64,000 bases of DNA, from contig JABDFQ010000006.1 of the NCBI GenBank assembly GCA_013286495.1, positions 21,995 to 85,994 on the forward strand. Reading direction: 5' to 3'. The stretch comes from Gammaproteobacteria bacterium. GTDB lineage: Bacteria; Pseudomonadota; Gammaproteobacteria; DSM-16500. Below are positions 56,561-64,000 of the stretch, in pieces. The position numbers and the translations under genes are program-made. Under the pieces are notes generated by a model. It was not told the origin of the DNA. It made no database searches and worked only from the letters and a program-made list of their open reading frames with translations. How positions within the stretch are numbered: the first letter of the stretch is position 1; each line of letters begins with the position of its first letter.

Positions 56561-56768
56561 GCGGAGAGCTGTCATCATGAGTCATTGCAGAGAGCTGTCA
56601 TCCTGTGAGGTGTTGCGGAGAGCTGTCATCCTGAGCGCAGCTCTTGCTTTTGCGCGAAGGATCTCGTGAAGAAAGCATGAGAGCTCATTGGGAGATCCTT
56701 CGCGCAAAAGCAAGAGCTGCGCTCAGGATGACAGCTCTCCGCAATGACTCATGATAATAGCTCTCCGC
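56561..56768. repeat. Long composite inverted repeat, REP/MITE-like
   Basis: The inner arms 56613-56665 and 56692-56744 are exact complements over 53 bases with a 26-base loop. An outer pair, 56561-56588 and 56741-56768, matches with two mismatches; the left side carries an additional 24-base partial copy. Core words are GAGAGCTGTCATCCTGAGCG and GAAGGATCTC, of the type found in dispersed intergenic elements in many bacteria. It lies between convergent genes. Confidence 0.85.
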
Positions 56769-56800
56769 TCGCAACACCCTTCCATGGATTTTACAACTTA

Positions 56801-58711
56801 CTACTTGGTAAGTTTCACGACCTCATTAATAGATACATCTTCTTTCAAATCTGCCTGATGAGTAATCGCGCCATATACTTCATTTGGTAAACCAGGGATA
56901 TGATCTTTCTGCAGTTTTGCTTGTGCAGGCAAAGAATTTGGATCGTATTTGGAGCAAAAGAAAATAAATAAATTATTACGATGCTTTCTCGCATACAATT
57001 TGTCGATGTATTCATTAATTTTTACAAATTCATCTATGTAGTTTTTATAATCTTTGATTTTTTCCAGATAATATAAAATATCTCGTCCTTTTCCATCAGG
57101 ACGAAAAATTGCCTTGTCATCCTGTGCGAGAATGAGATCAAGATAAGGAAAGAATGGTTTCGTGTTGTGTCTGCTGCCATAAACTTCGGTTAAATATTTT
57201 ATTACTATGCACTGCAAGGGTGTGATGGTGTACGCTGCTTTATCGAAACAATCAAAAGATGCGGTGAAACGATCATTTTTTTCCACACAATAATAATTTG
57301 TTTTAAAAAGATCAATGCGTTTCATTGCCAGTATATCATTTGACATTCCTATATGGGATGAAAAATAGTCGCGAGCAAAATCAATATCATAGTAGAGTAA
57401 GTAATTAATGTCTGGTTTGAAATACTCCAGATATTTGCTATCTATTACATCCCAATTATCAAATTGCTTTCTATTCTTGAATAATTTTCGATAAAAACTT
57501 ATTACGGGCTTTTTATATTCGCATTCATTGTTTTCATCCATCATTTCATTTAGATAATGAGTTTTTAAATGCTCCAATTTCATGAGCTCGACATTACTAT
57601 AATTTGTAAATGATTTATATTCATTCATGAAACAATGTTCAAATTGTTCGAACCCTGTCTTATTCTCTATTTTCTTGCTGTCAATAAAATTAAAACCACC
57701 CATGATTTTAGTATTTAATGCCAAGGCAATATCATATTGCTTTTTATCAAGTGCCGCTTTGAATAAGTTTTTATATCCAGTGATGAAAGCGGAATCTTTA
57801 TCCTTCTCACTGATTAGCTGACAAAGATTTTTTCTATTAAAAGTCTTATCGAGTAGATCAATATTATCAATGTAATACTGAACAAGCTCGTTGAAACCAA
57901 TACAATTTGCAATATATCCTTCACGATTCAAAGACGTAATCGCGACAGGAAAGTTCCTTTCAATATATGTCGACCATTTACTAAAATTTACAATATTATC
58001 GCTATCGCATTTACTAATAAATTCATATGAATAATTTTTAGCACCTCTCAATAGATCAGATTCATATTCCAGTCGGAACAATAGGGAGTGTAGATAACTC
58101 GAATCAGAAACAGGTTTATTGGTAGCTTTGCGGATAGTATAGAGAAGATATTCAACCGTACACGCTAATGAGTCTGGATAATTTTGTAAATACCCATCAT
58201 ATTTATTGAGTACGGTCTGAATTTGCTGGGAATAATCTTCCTTTGCCTTGAAGGGAAATACCAGATTAATTCGACAATAGTCACGGAAAATAGACAACGC
58301 ACTTTTTAAATTAATATCTTTGAACAAGATTATACCCAGGAAAAAATCTCCTTGGTTCTTATTGGTATATGTATCAAATTTGGTTCGTTGTTTAATTACA
58401 TTGATTAAAGCATTCATGTCTCCCTGCTTTTCAATATCCTTCAAATTAATTTTGCTTTTTATTAAAAAGTATACAAACTCAACGGTACAAGCGAGTGAAT
58501 CAGGATTCTTGCGATAGAATTCATTCTTGCCAAAATAAGCATCGTATATTTCAGTAATGATTTTCGTATGTTTTCTGCCAAGCGAAGAAGATTGACCATA
58601 ACCACAATATTCCGCAAGCATGGCCATAAATCGTTCAAAATCAGTTTTATACTTTTTTGACATCCAAATAACATCATATTTGTTATATTTTTTAACGGAA
58701 TAAGATTCCAT
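56801..58711 (-). CDS. Unknown 636-residue protein with internal duplication, candidate effector
   Basis: The protein lacks a signal peptide and membrane helices and is rich in Tyr, Asn and Lys. An internal duplication is seen: YRKNPDSLACTVEFVYFLI at about residue 66 and LQNYPDSLACTVEYLLYTI at about 178, sharing PDSLACTVE exactly, which suggests two related helical units. The C-terminus has a helix-turn pattern (DLILAQDDKAIFRPDGKGR) faintly ankyrin-like. GAGG lies eight bases before the ATG. A PmrA-like box with a -10 element lies about 50 bases upstream. No family was recognised; effector status is inferred. Confidence 0.65.
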   Translation of the reverse strand: MESYSVKKYNKYDVIWMSKKYKTDFERFMAMLAEYCGYGQSSSLGRKHTKIITEIYDAYFGKNEFYRKNPDSLACTVEFVYFLIKSKINLKDIEKQGDMNALINVIKQRTKFDTYTNKNQGDFFLGIILFKDINLKSALSIFRDYCRINLVFPFKAKEDYSQQIQTVLNKYDGYLQNYPDSLACTVEYLLYTIRKATNKPVSDSSYLHSLLFRLEYESDLLRGAKNYSYEFISKCDSDNIVNFSKWSTYIERNFPVAITSLNREGYIANCIGFNELVQYYIDNIDLLDKTFNRKNLCQLISEKDKDSAFITGYKNLFKAALDKKQYDIALALNTKIMGGFNFIDSKKIENKTGFEQFEHCFMNEYKSFTNYSNVELMKLEHLKTHYLNEMMDENNECEYKKPVISFYRKLFKNRKQFDNWDVIDSKYLEYFKPDINYLLYYDIDFARDYFSSHIGMSNDILAMKRIDLFKTNYYCVEKNDRFTASFDCFDKAAYTITPLQCIVIKYLTEVYGSRHNTKPFFPYLDLILAQDDKAIFRPDGKGRDILYYLEKIKDYKNYIDEFVKINEYIDKLYARKHRNNLFIFFCSKYDPNSLPAQAKLQKDHIPGLPNEVYGAITHQADLKEDVSINEVVKLTK

Positions 58712-58748
58712 GACACACGCCTCGTTTTTTAAAGTTGAAGTTGTTTGA

Positions 58749-58781
58749 ATTGTAGCTATGCAAGCTTAACGCAACATTAAT
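58749..58781 (-). promoter_or_regulatory. PmrA-like box and -10 element
   Basis: On the minus strand ATTAATGTT, two bases, then GTTAAGCTT (58781-58762) repeat TTAA with 11-base period. TACAAT follows at 58754-58749, 15 bases after the second TTAA begins, the same spacing as in front of the 1285-residue protein. The 636-residue gene starts 38 bases after the -10. Confidence 0.6.
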
Positions 58782-59054
58782 CAATTGGGTTTCAGAAAGG
58801 ACTAGAGAAAGTTTTACTTTATTGACTCTTACGAACCACCTTCATAAACACCATATTCGATGCATCAGGTAAAAAAATAAAATACCGATAACCTTACGCG
58901 CGGGTAGTGCAGGAGTTATCACGCGTAGTTAGTCACTCTAATTTTTTCACCATCAGAACTTATGTGTGGCACACGAACTTAAGATAAGGGTAAATATACT
59001 CAGGAATAATTTATGCATGGTAATGCTCATTTAATTATAAAAGCTTATTTTTAA
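58782..59054. other. Intergenic region, possible gene remnant
   Basis: No intact gene is seen. On the minus strand two short readable pieces in different frames, VRVPHISSDGEKIRVTNYA (ending near 58927) and YFIFLPDASNMVFMKVVRK (ending near 58829), look like protein sequence with normal composition. They may be a decayed small gene, but they are too short to identify. Confidence 0.3.
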
Positions 59055-59549
59055 TTACTTACCTGCAGCAGCAACATGCATAACATATCGACTATCTGGC
59101 TTGTTTATTGTAATTTCAAAATATTTTATGTTTACCGATGCGAGACATTGTTCACTGGAATATGAAATATTATCTTTAATAATAGTCACGCCAGTTGGAA
59201 GCACAATTTTATTGTTAATAACTTTTAAAGGAAAGTTTAATGGTGCTTTTGCCCAACAGTTATCCGATTTTCGCAAAAAATAAACTTCGCCATGCAAATT
59301 CCCAGTCGCATTTGGATTATCTGTTTTAATGGTTGTTGTAAATTCATCCAGATTACCATGACCACCATTTTTTGAAAAATCACCGTCTGTTAGCAACATA
59401 GTACTGACGAATGTTAAATAAGATGGCTGATATTTACTGGTTATTGTGGTGATATCTTGATAGATTGTTGCATTATCTCTTTGATTGGCAACAGAAAAAC
59501 CAGAACTCGCGAATAATAAAAAACAAATAATAAACTTAATCTTTTTCAT
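59055..59549 (-). CDS. Small secreted protein, unknown
   Basis: The 164-residue protein has a clear signal peptide (MKKIKFIICFLLFASSGFSVA). The mature part is strand-rich (LTFVSTMLLTDGDFSKNGG, NLHGEVYFLRKSDNCW, IKYFEITINKP) with two Cys that could form a disulphide (DNCWA, EQCLA). It is probably periplasmic or secreted. No family was recognised. It stands alone; a purine-rich AAAAAGAGG sequence precedes the ATG. Confidence 0.6.
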   Translation of the reverse strand: MKKIKFIICFLLFASSGFSVANQRDNATIYQDITTITSKYQPSYLTFVSTMLLTDGDFSKNGGHGNLDEFTTTIKTDNPNATGNLHGEVYFLRKSDNCWAKAPLNFPLKVINNKIVLPTGVTIIKDNISYSSEQCLASVNIKYFEITINKPDSRYVMHVAAAGK

Positions 59550-59654
59550 ATTTTTTTCCTCTTTTTGCTTTTAATTTTGATAATGGGGCAAAAATATATA
59601 ATAAAAAACTTTCTATTGCAATTTACAATCATATTGATTTATTTTTAACCGAAA

Positions 59655-60842
59655 TCATGAACAATGATATTGCGGCTGATTTTCGAGGATTATTTTGTAT
59701 ATCGCAAACAACAACTCACTGCCATCTTCTTTTGCTTTTGCATCAACAAATGGGGAGCTATTCAACGCTAATGTCACGATTAATTGATTGCATTGGCTCA
59801 ACATGTAATAAGCCCGATGGCCTGGTGTATCTGCACCATAGAACCAGTATTTTCCAAATTCAGGACGATAAACTTCCATAATGCCCAAACCAAAACCACT
59901 GTTGAATGTTTTGCCCTTGCTCGACATTATTAATGGTTTGCCATTCTGCATGGAAACAATCTGCAATAATTCCTTTTGTTGCGCAGGTGCCAGTAATTTT
60001 CCGGTATACAACATTTTCACCCAGTTTACGAGATCGCCGGTTGTTGAAATCACTGCACCAGCTGCACCTGCCATGGACATATTGGCTGTGGTGACATCTT
60101 CTCCTGATACTAATTTTCCTGTGGAATTTCCGTAGTAATAACCATGTACCAGACGATTGAGGATAGAAGCTGGATAAGGTGTAACGTAATAAAAAGTATT
60201 ATGTAACGGATACACACTCAGAATACGTTCCTGCATTTGTTTTTCAAATGAAGATTTGGTTGCCTTCTCAATAATCATCGCCAGCAATAAATAATTAGTA
60301 TCCGAGTAATCATATCCTTTGGTGACATGCGGAAATTTGTAAACAAAATCGATTATTTGTGCATCTGTCCATTGATGATGAATATCGTTATTAATTTTGA
60401 GTGCTAACTCAGGAACGGTGACATAACCTGGAATGGTGCTCGTCATATTTAATAATTGTTTGATGGTGATATTTTTCCACTTCGGATATTGCGGCAACCA
60501 GTCACCGATGGTCTGATTGATATTAAGCACACCTTCTTTTTCAAGTTGCAAAATAATGACGGATGCAAATGACTTGGTGATACTTCCCAGTTGAAATAAA
60601 TTTTGGGCCGTAACGTTTGCCGCATTTTTTTCACTTGATACTGTACCAGCATAATAATCGACAATTTTATTATCAGGATAACCAATACTCACTGATGCAG
60701 CAGTCACATATTCATGTTTGTGTTTTGCCAGATAATCATTCATCAATGCGAGAATTTGTTCATCAGGTGTTTTCTCCGCTGCATGAATATTCATGGTAGC
60801 AAGTGAAATGGCGATAATAAAAAAGCTGATTATTTTTTTCAT
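59655..60842 (-). CDS. Exported serine hydrolase, beta-lactamase class C/PBP4-like
   Basis: The 395-residue protein has a signal peptide (MKKIISFFIIAISLATMNIHA). The serine-beta-lactamase fold residues are present: LGSITKS (SxxK nucleophile), YSDTNYLLLAMI (YxN) and ADTPGHRAYY (HxG variant). Such proteins are D-alanyl-D-alanine peptidases, esterases or beta-lactamases; without the KTG motif an esterase or peptidase is more likely than strong beta-lactam hydrolysis. The ATG at 60842 has GAGG five bases upstream; a longer frame from 60923 would overlap the next gene upstream and hide the signal peptide. Confidence 0.8.
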   Translation of the reverse strand: MKKIISFFIIAISLATMNIHAAEKTPDEQILALMNDYLAKHKHEYVTAASVSIGYPDNKIVDYYAGTVSSEKNAANVTAQNLFQLGSITKSFASVIILQLEKEGVLNINQTIGDWLPQYPKWKNITIKQLLNMTSTIPGYVTVPELALKINNDIHHQWTDAQIIDFVYKFPHVTKGYDYSDTNYLLLAMIIEKATKSSFEKQMQERILSVYPLHNTFYYVTPYPASILNRLVHGYYYGNSTGKLVSGEDVTTANMSMAGAAGAVISTTGDLVNWVKMLYTGKLLAPAQQKELLQIVSMQNGKPLIMSSKGKTFNSGFGLGIMEVYRPEFGKYWFYGADTPGHRAYYMLSQCNQLIVTLALNSSPFVDAKAKEDGSELLFAIYKIILENQPQYHCS

Positions 60843-60860
60843 GTGATCCTCATATTTTTT

Positions 60861-60910
60861 TGTGTAGGTTGGTTGAGTAGTGGTGGTTGGCATACAGCAC
60901 AACCTACACA
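60861..60910. repeat. Short inverted repeat upstream of the serine hydrolase
   Basis: TGTGTAGGTTG (60861-60871) and CAACCTACACA (60900-60910) are perfect complements with a 28-base loop. It lies between the coiled-coil gene's stop and the hydrolase's ribosome binding site and may be a terminator without a T-run or a degenerate dispersed repeat. Confidence 0.6.
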
Positions 60911-60919
60911 AACCTCTCA

Positions 60920-61912
60920 TCATTCATCATACATTTCTTTCAATGCACGATATTGTTCGATCTGATGTTGTAGCGCGTCAATTTTCTGTGACAATAAATT
61001 CTTTTCACTTGTCCAGGAAATTTCTGATACTTTCAGATCATAGTTGTATTTTCGTGTTAATTGTTCCGTAATCGCTTTTTCAGCTTTTTTAACTGCAGCT
61101 TCGAGTTCGGCTGGAAAAGTCGTTTCCCTTTCCTTAAGACGCTTCATTTCATGTTCATCAGCAATGATTTTCGCCTGACGCTGTTTCCATTTTTCATGTT
61201 CTTCTTCGCGGGCATCCAGCTTCGCTCTTCTTATTTCACAATCTTCATCAAATGCAATACGACTGGCTTCAAGATCTGCCATCAATTCACGCTTGCGAGT
61301 TTCATATTGTTCCTGATCGCTTTTACGCATCGCATCACGCTTTTGCACGAATTCACGCTGCTCGCGCATACGTTCGTTTTCCATTAGCAATACTGCATTG
61401 TCATTTTTTTGTTTTAATTCCCGCAATTCTTCTTCCATTGCCGCTGCTTTTTCATTTTTGGCTACCATCAATGCTGCTAAAGTGCCAAGCGTGCGCTTAC
61501 AGTTGTAAGCATTTTCCAGATCTTTATCAATTTCTTCCCGCGCCTGTTTTAATAAATCAAATTTTTCCTGCTCTGCAATAAACTTATTACGAATATCATC
61601 CAGCGCTTTCACCATATTCAATTTAAATTCTGTCAAATCCCTGGAGATGGAATCACTTGTTTCGCGTGAAGCAAGATCAATTACTGTTTCATCAATTGGT
61701 TTATCCTCAACGGCAGGTGCATGCACTGGTTGATAAGCATGGTGATTTACAACGGGTTCATCTTCTTCATGTTCATGTGAAAAATCATGTAATTCATCTT
61801 CTTCATCTCTCACACCACCTTTCATGATTTTTAATTTATTCATGACTTCCTGATAGGCAACAATGACATCATCCCTTACATCTTCGTGTCTTGCGTTTTC
61901 TTCCTTTTTCAT
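60920..61912 (-). CDS. Coiled-coil protein paired with the DotU-IcmF fusion
   Basis: The 330-residue protein has an acidic/histidine-rich N-terminal part (VRDEEDELHDFSHEHEEDEP) with no signal peptide and then an almost continuous coiled coil from about 90 to 330 (KAAAMEEELRELKQKND, EEEHEKWKQRQAKIIADEHE). It starts 12 bases after the DotU-IcmF gene, in the same direction, so it is very likely its operon partner and perhaps a structural or tethering subunit. No family was recognised. Confidence 0.7.
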   Translation of the reverse strand: MKKEENARHEDVRDDVIVAYQEVMNKLKIMKGGVRDEEDELHDFSHEHEEDEPVVNHHAYQPVHAPAVEDKPIDETVIDLASRETSDSISRDLTEFKLNMVKALDDIRNKFIAEQEKFDLLKQAREEIDKDLENAYNCKRTLGTLAALMVAKNEKAAAMEEELRELKQKNDNAVLLMENERMREQREFVQKRDAMRKSDQEQYETRKRELMADLEASRIAFDEDCEIRRAKLDAREEEHEKWKQRQAKIIADEHEMKRLKERETTFPAELEAAVKKAEKAITEQLTRKYNYDLKVSEISWTSEKNLLSQKIDALQHQIEQYRALKEMYDE

Positions 61913-61924
61913 ATGTCTGTTCCT

Positions 61925-63796
61925 TTATTGCAGTTTTTGCAAATGAATAACTGGTTTTTCATGGTTTGCCAATCTTGTTGCGTGGGTTTCTGTAAGCAGA
62001 CCATACAACAGCAGTTGCTTGATAAAATAAGATTGTTCAGCCACCATGGGTGTTTTCATAATCGACAAGGATTGTAAAAATTTATCTCCCGAAATCACTT
62101 GTGGAAGATTATTTACTTCATCCTTTTCTTTCTCCTGAGATGCACTGGTGAGATAAAATCCCTTCAATGCAAAATGCGGATTACGGTTCACCAATCCTTT
62201 GACTATTTCCATTAATTCCTTTTTCAGATGTTCCATTTGTAATGGAAATCCCTGAATACTGATTTTGGATTGAAAATTAAAATCTTTTTCCTGATTGAGA
62301 CGATAAATCAATTGCTGATTTAAACGTTTGATCAGCATATTAAATCGAGAGTTCAATAAATCTGTTAGTGAATGATCGTGACTCGGTTGCGGCAATCGCG
62401 CTCCCCATGCCTGATATAATTCTTCCTGCGTGAAGTCCGCAAAAAACGGCATAAAACCGGGAATAAGATCACATTTGGTGACGACCAGATTAAATGTCAG
62501 GTCACGGCCAAATCTTGCATGCAAGTCTTCAATGCGTTGCGAAAAATTTTCGATCAGGCGATGCTGATGCGCATTATCCATGATTTCTGCGTAGGAAATA
62601 AAAAGAGTAACTGCTTTTAATCCTTTGGCACTTCGTTCCTGCAAAATTAAATCCAGTAAAAAATGCCACGGTTTATTGACAAGTGTTTTATCGGTATTTT
62701 TAACTGCAAGATAATTGCTGCCAATATCAATCACCACCGATTCTGCTGTTACCCACCAGTGCCAATTATCTCCCGTATCATCCGATTTATTATTGGCAAT
62801 AAATTTGACGCTGGAATTGGTGAGCCAGGTGGTTTTACCTGCATCAGGTGAACCGATAAACAATTGCCAGGGCAAGGCATTCAATTTAATTTTTTCACCT
62901 TTCACCTGGATCATTTTACTATTTAAAAATTGCATGGCTTTCTGAAAACGATTTTCCACATTGAGAATATTTTCCATCAATGTAGGACATGTCGTCAGAA
63001 AAGTTGAAGAATGCGGCGCTTTTTTTAATAAGCGTGCTAATGTCTGATTGAAACGTGATTGCCAGGTTTCCACATGATATGGCGGTGCGACATATTTAAG
63101 TGGATAGGGTGATAATTGTCGGGATATATTGCCACGGAATGCGCGTATGCGTTTGTATAATGAATGCAGGATTTTTTGTAATTGTTCTGCATCAAATCCA
63201 GATGAATGACACCCATATTTGAATCCAAGCGTGAGGCAAATATAAGTAAATTCCATGATGTCGATATAATTATTCGGATCCTGGATAAAACGTTCAAGAA
63301 TGACAAGAAAATTTTCGCGGGATAAAAGTTCCAGTTCATGCGCATGCAACAAACTGAATTCTTTCCATTTACCTTCATTACCAAATGTCGTGGAAGCGAG
63401 TACATCATCCAGCATGGTGCATAAAATATAGGAACTGATCGGCACATATTCTGCCAATATTTCTGGCGTGTAATTCGATAGATAAATGGAGTTCTGGAAA
63501 TTTCTCACTTCCGCCAGCAAGGAAGTTTGTAACTTTTCCAGTTCCTGATGCGATCTCGTGCGTGTGAGTTGTCCCATCAACAGGAATACATAAGCTGCTG
63601 CATCAACCAGAGGATTCAATCCTGCTTCTGGTTGGTGGATCGGAGGTTTGGTTAATAGCAGATGCGCATTATTGTTACTCTCGGAAACATCGATGAGACT
63701 CACAATGCCATTGAATGAATTTTCTGTTTTCTTCACATTTGACACCGGTTTGCGTTTCTTTTTTTTGGTTTTTACTTTACTTAGAGCATTTGCCAT
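61925..63796 (-). CDS. DotU(TssL)-IcmF(TssM) fusion protein without membrane anchors
   Basis: The 623-residue protein has a basic N-terminus, then a DotU/TssL cytoplasmic domain at about 60-230 (NPLVDAAAYVFLLMGQL, ISSYILCTMLDDVLASTTFG, YICLTLGFKYG, RIRAFRGNISRQLSP). After a linker, an IcmF/TssM NTPase domain follows: Walker A LFIGSPDAGKTTWLTNS at about 312-328, SVVIDIGSNYL, and VVTKCDLIPGFMPFF. In known systems TssL ends in one membrane helix and TssM begins with two helices and continues into a large periplasmic part; none of these are seen here. AGGGAG lies eight bases before the ATG. It would be a soluble NTPase related to the stabilising pair of the Dot/Icm (type IVB) or type VI systems. 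Confidence 0.8.
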   Translation of the reverse strand: MANALSKVKTKKKKRKPVSNVKKTENSFNGIVSLIDVSESNNNAHLLLTKPPIHQPEAGLNPLVDAAAYVFLLMGQLTRTRSHQELEKLQTSLLAEVRNFQNSIYLSNYTPEILAEYVPISSYILCTMLDDVLASTTFGNEGKWKEFSLLHAHELELLSRENFLVILERFIQDPNNYIDIMEFTYICLTLGFKYGCHSSGFDAEQLQKILHSLYKRIRAFRGNISRQLSPYPLKYVAPPYHVETWQSRFNQTLARLLKKAPHSSTFLTTCPTLMENILNVENRFQKAMQFLNSKMIQVKGEKIKLNALPWQLFIGSPDAGKTTWLTNSSVKFIANNKSDDTGDNWHWWVTAESVVIDIGSNYLAVKNTDKTLVNKPWHFLLDLILQERSAKGLKAVTLFISYAEIMDNAHQHRLIENFSQRIEDLHARFGRDLTFNLVVTKCDLIPGFMPFFADFTQEELYQAWGARLPQPSHDHSLTDLLNSRFNMLIKRLNQQLIYRLNQEKDFNFQSKISIQGFPLQMEHLKKELMEIVKGLVNRNPHFALKGFYLTSASQEKEKDEVNNLPQVISGDKFLQSLSIMKTPMVAEQSYFIKQLLLYGLLTETHATRLANHEKPVIHLQKLQ

Positions 63797-64000
63797 CTGA
63801 AAAACTCCCTGTTGATAATCAGATTCGCCAGATTACTCATGATTGAGACCTAAAATACTATAAAATTCAGCATCTTGCTAAAAAAATCGCCATTACATAA
63901 GTTTGAAAGTGTACCAAGGAATATTTGCTTTGTCGCTGGTTTTTATGCATGTAATTTTGCAGCCATGCAAATTTCGAACCCGCATCAGTGAAGGGTTCCG
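63797..64000. other. Upstream region of the DotU-IcmF gene
   Basis: No gene is seen. On the minus strand an A/T-rich stretch at about 63850-63880 could hold the promoter (a TATAGT- or TAGTAT-like -10), but no clear -35 or PmrA-like repeat is visible. A TTCGAACCC word near the right edge recalls a tRNA T-loop but lacks the pairing arms. Confidence 0.35.

Noticed and set aside
59655..60842. Antibiotic-resistance beta-lactamase
   Set aside because: The KTG motif is replaced by an HxG-type sequence and the family is mainly peptidases and esterases, so a resistance role cannot be claimed.
63960..64000. TTCGAACCC word near the right edge as a tRNA T-arm
   Set aside because: The flanking bases do not form T-arm or acceptor pairs on either strand.

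Overview
This AT-rich window looks like chromosome from a gammaproteobacterium of the order Legionellales (Legionella/Coxiella/Aquicella-like). Reasons: a DotU/IcmF-type protein belonging to the type IVB secretion world; several very large proteins without recognisable families that look like secreted effectors; tandem TTAA direct repeats with 11-bp period that resemble the PmrA box controlling Dot/Icm genes and effectors in Legionella and Coxiella; an EnhA-like L,D-transpeptidase; and a gammaproteobacterial type IV pilus set. No tRNA, rRNA, CRISPR array or intact insertion sequence was seen. The genus is inferred and not proven by the sequence.

Layout. 1-3400: end of an unknown gene, a frameshifted secreted cupin, an outer-membrane beta-barrel, a secreted propeller-like protein and a small membrane protein. 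3533-8076: a seven-bladed secreted repeat protein, a polysaccharide deacetylase, an APC amino-acid permease and a DUF72 protein. 8076-9011: a Xre-RES toxin-antitoxin module with a visible promoter and repeated operator-like sites, translationally coupled to the DUF72 gene. 9053-14463: a KfrA-like coiled-coil DNA-binding protein, a secreted GH5 glycosidase, an AmpG-like permease coupled to a LuxR-type regulator, and a lipoprotein. 14494-16731: a 49-bp perfect inverted repeat, an aldehyde dehydrogenase and an L,D-transpeptidase. 16773-21237: two divergent unknown genes sharing an intergenic PmrA-like box.

21242-38234 is a consolidated type IV pilus region. On the minus strand, in transcription order, lie pilM-N-O-P-Q, pilF-like, pilT, pilA, pilB, pilC, a second pilin, a PilZ protein, a CPA2 antiporter, a coiled-coil protein and a GAF-GAF-PAS class III adenylate cyclase. 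Divergently on the plus strand are minor pilins (fimT/gspH-like, pilW, pilV) and a DUF4124 protein. The layout suggests that pilus function and cAMP signalling are linked.

38375-51563 is metabolic: aconitase with an unusual N-terminal extension, SixA phosphatase, and a polyamine locus (deoxyhypusine-synthase-like enzyme, arginine decarboxylase, agmatinase). A 1285-residue solenoid-repeat protein with its own PmrA-like box and an AlbA_2-domain protein sit between the decarboxylase and the agmatinase. 51665-64000 holds a three-domain LplT-Aas fusion, two more unknown large proteins (one with a PmrA-like box), a secreted protein, a serine beta-lactamase-like hydrolase, a coiled-coil protein and a DotU-IcmF fusion without membrane anchors.

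Most striking points: the soluble DotU-IcmF fusion with its coiled-coil partner, the PmrA-like boxes in front of three unknown large genes, the 17-fold repeat protein, and the cyclase at the end of the pilus gene run. Starts were revised in many genes because the longest open frame began at TTG/GTG codons without a ribosome binding site.
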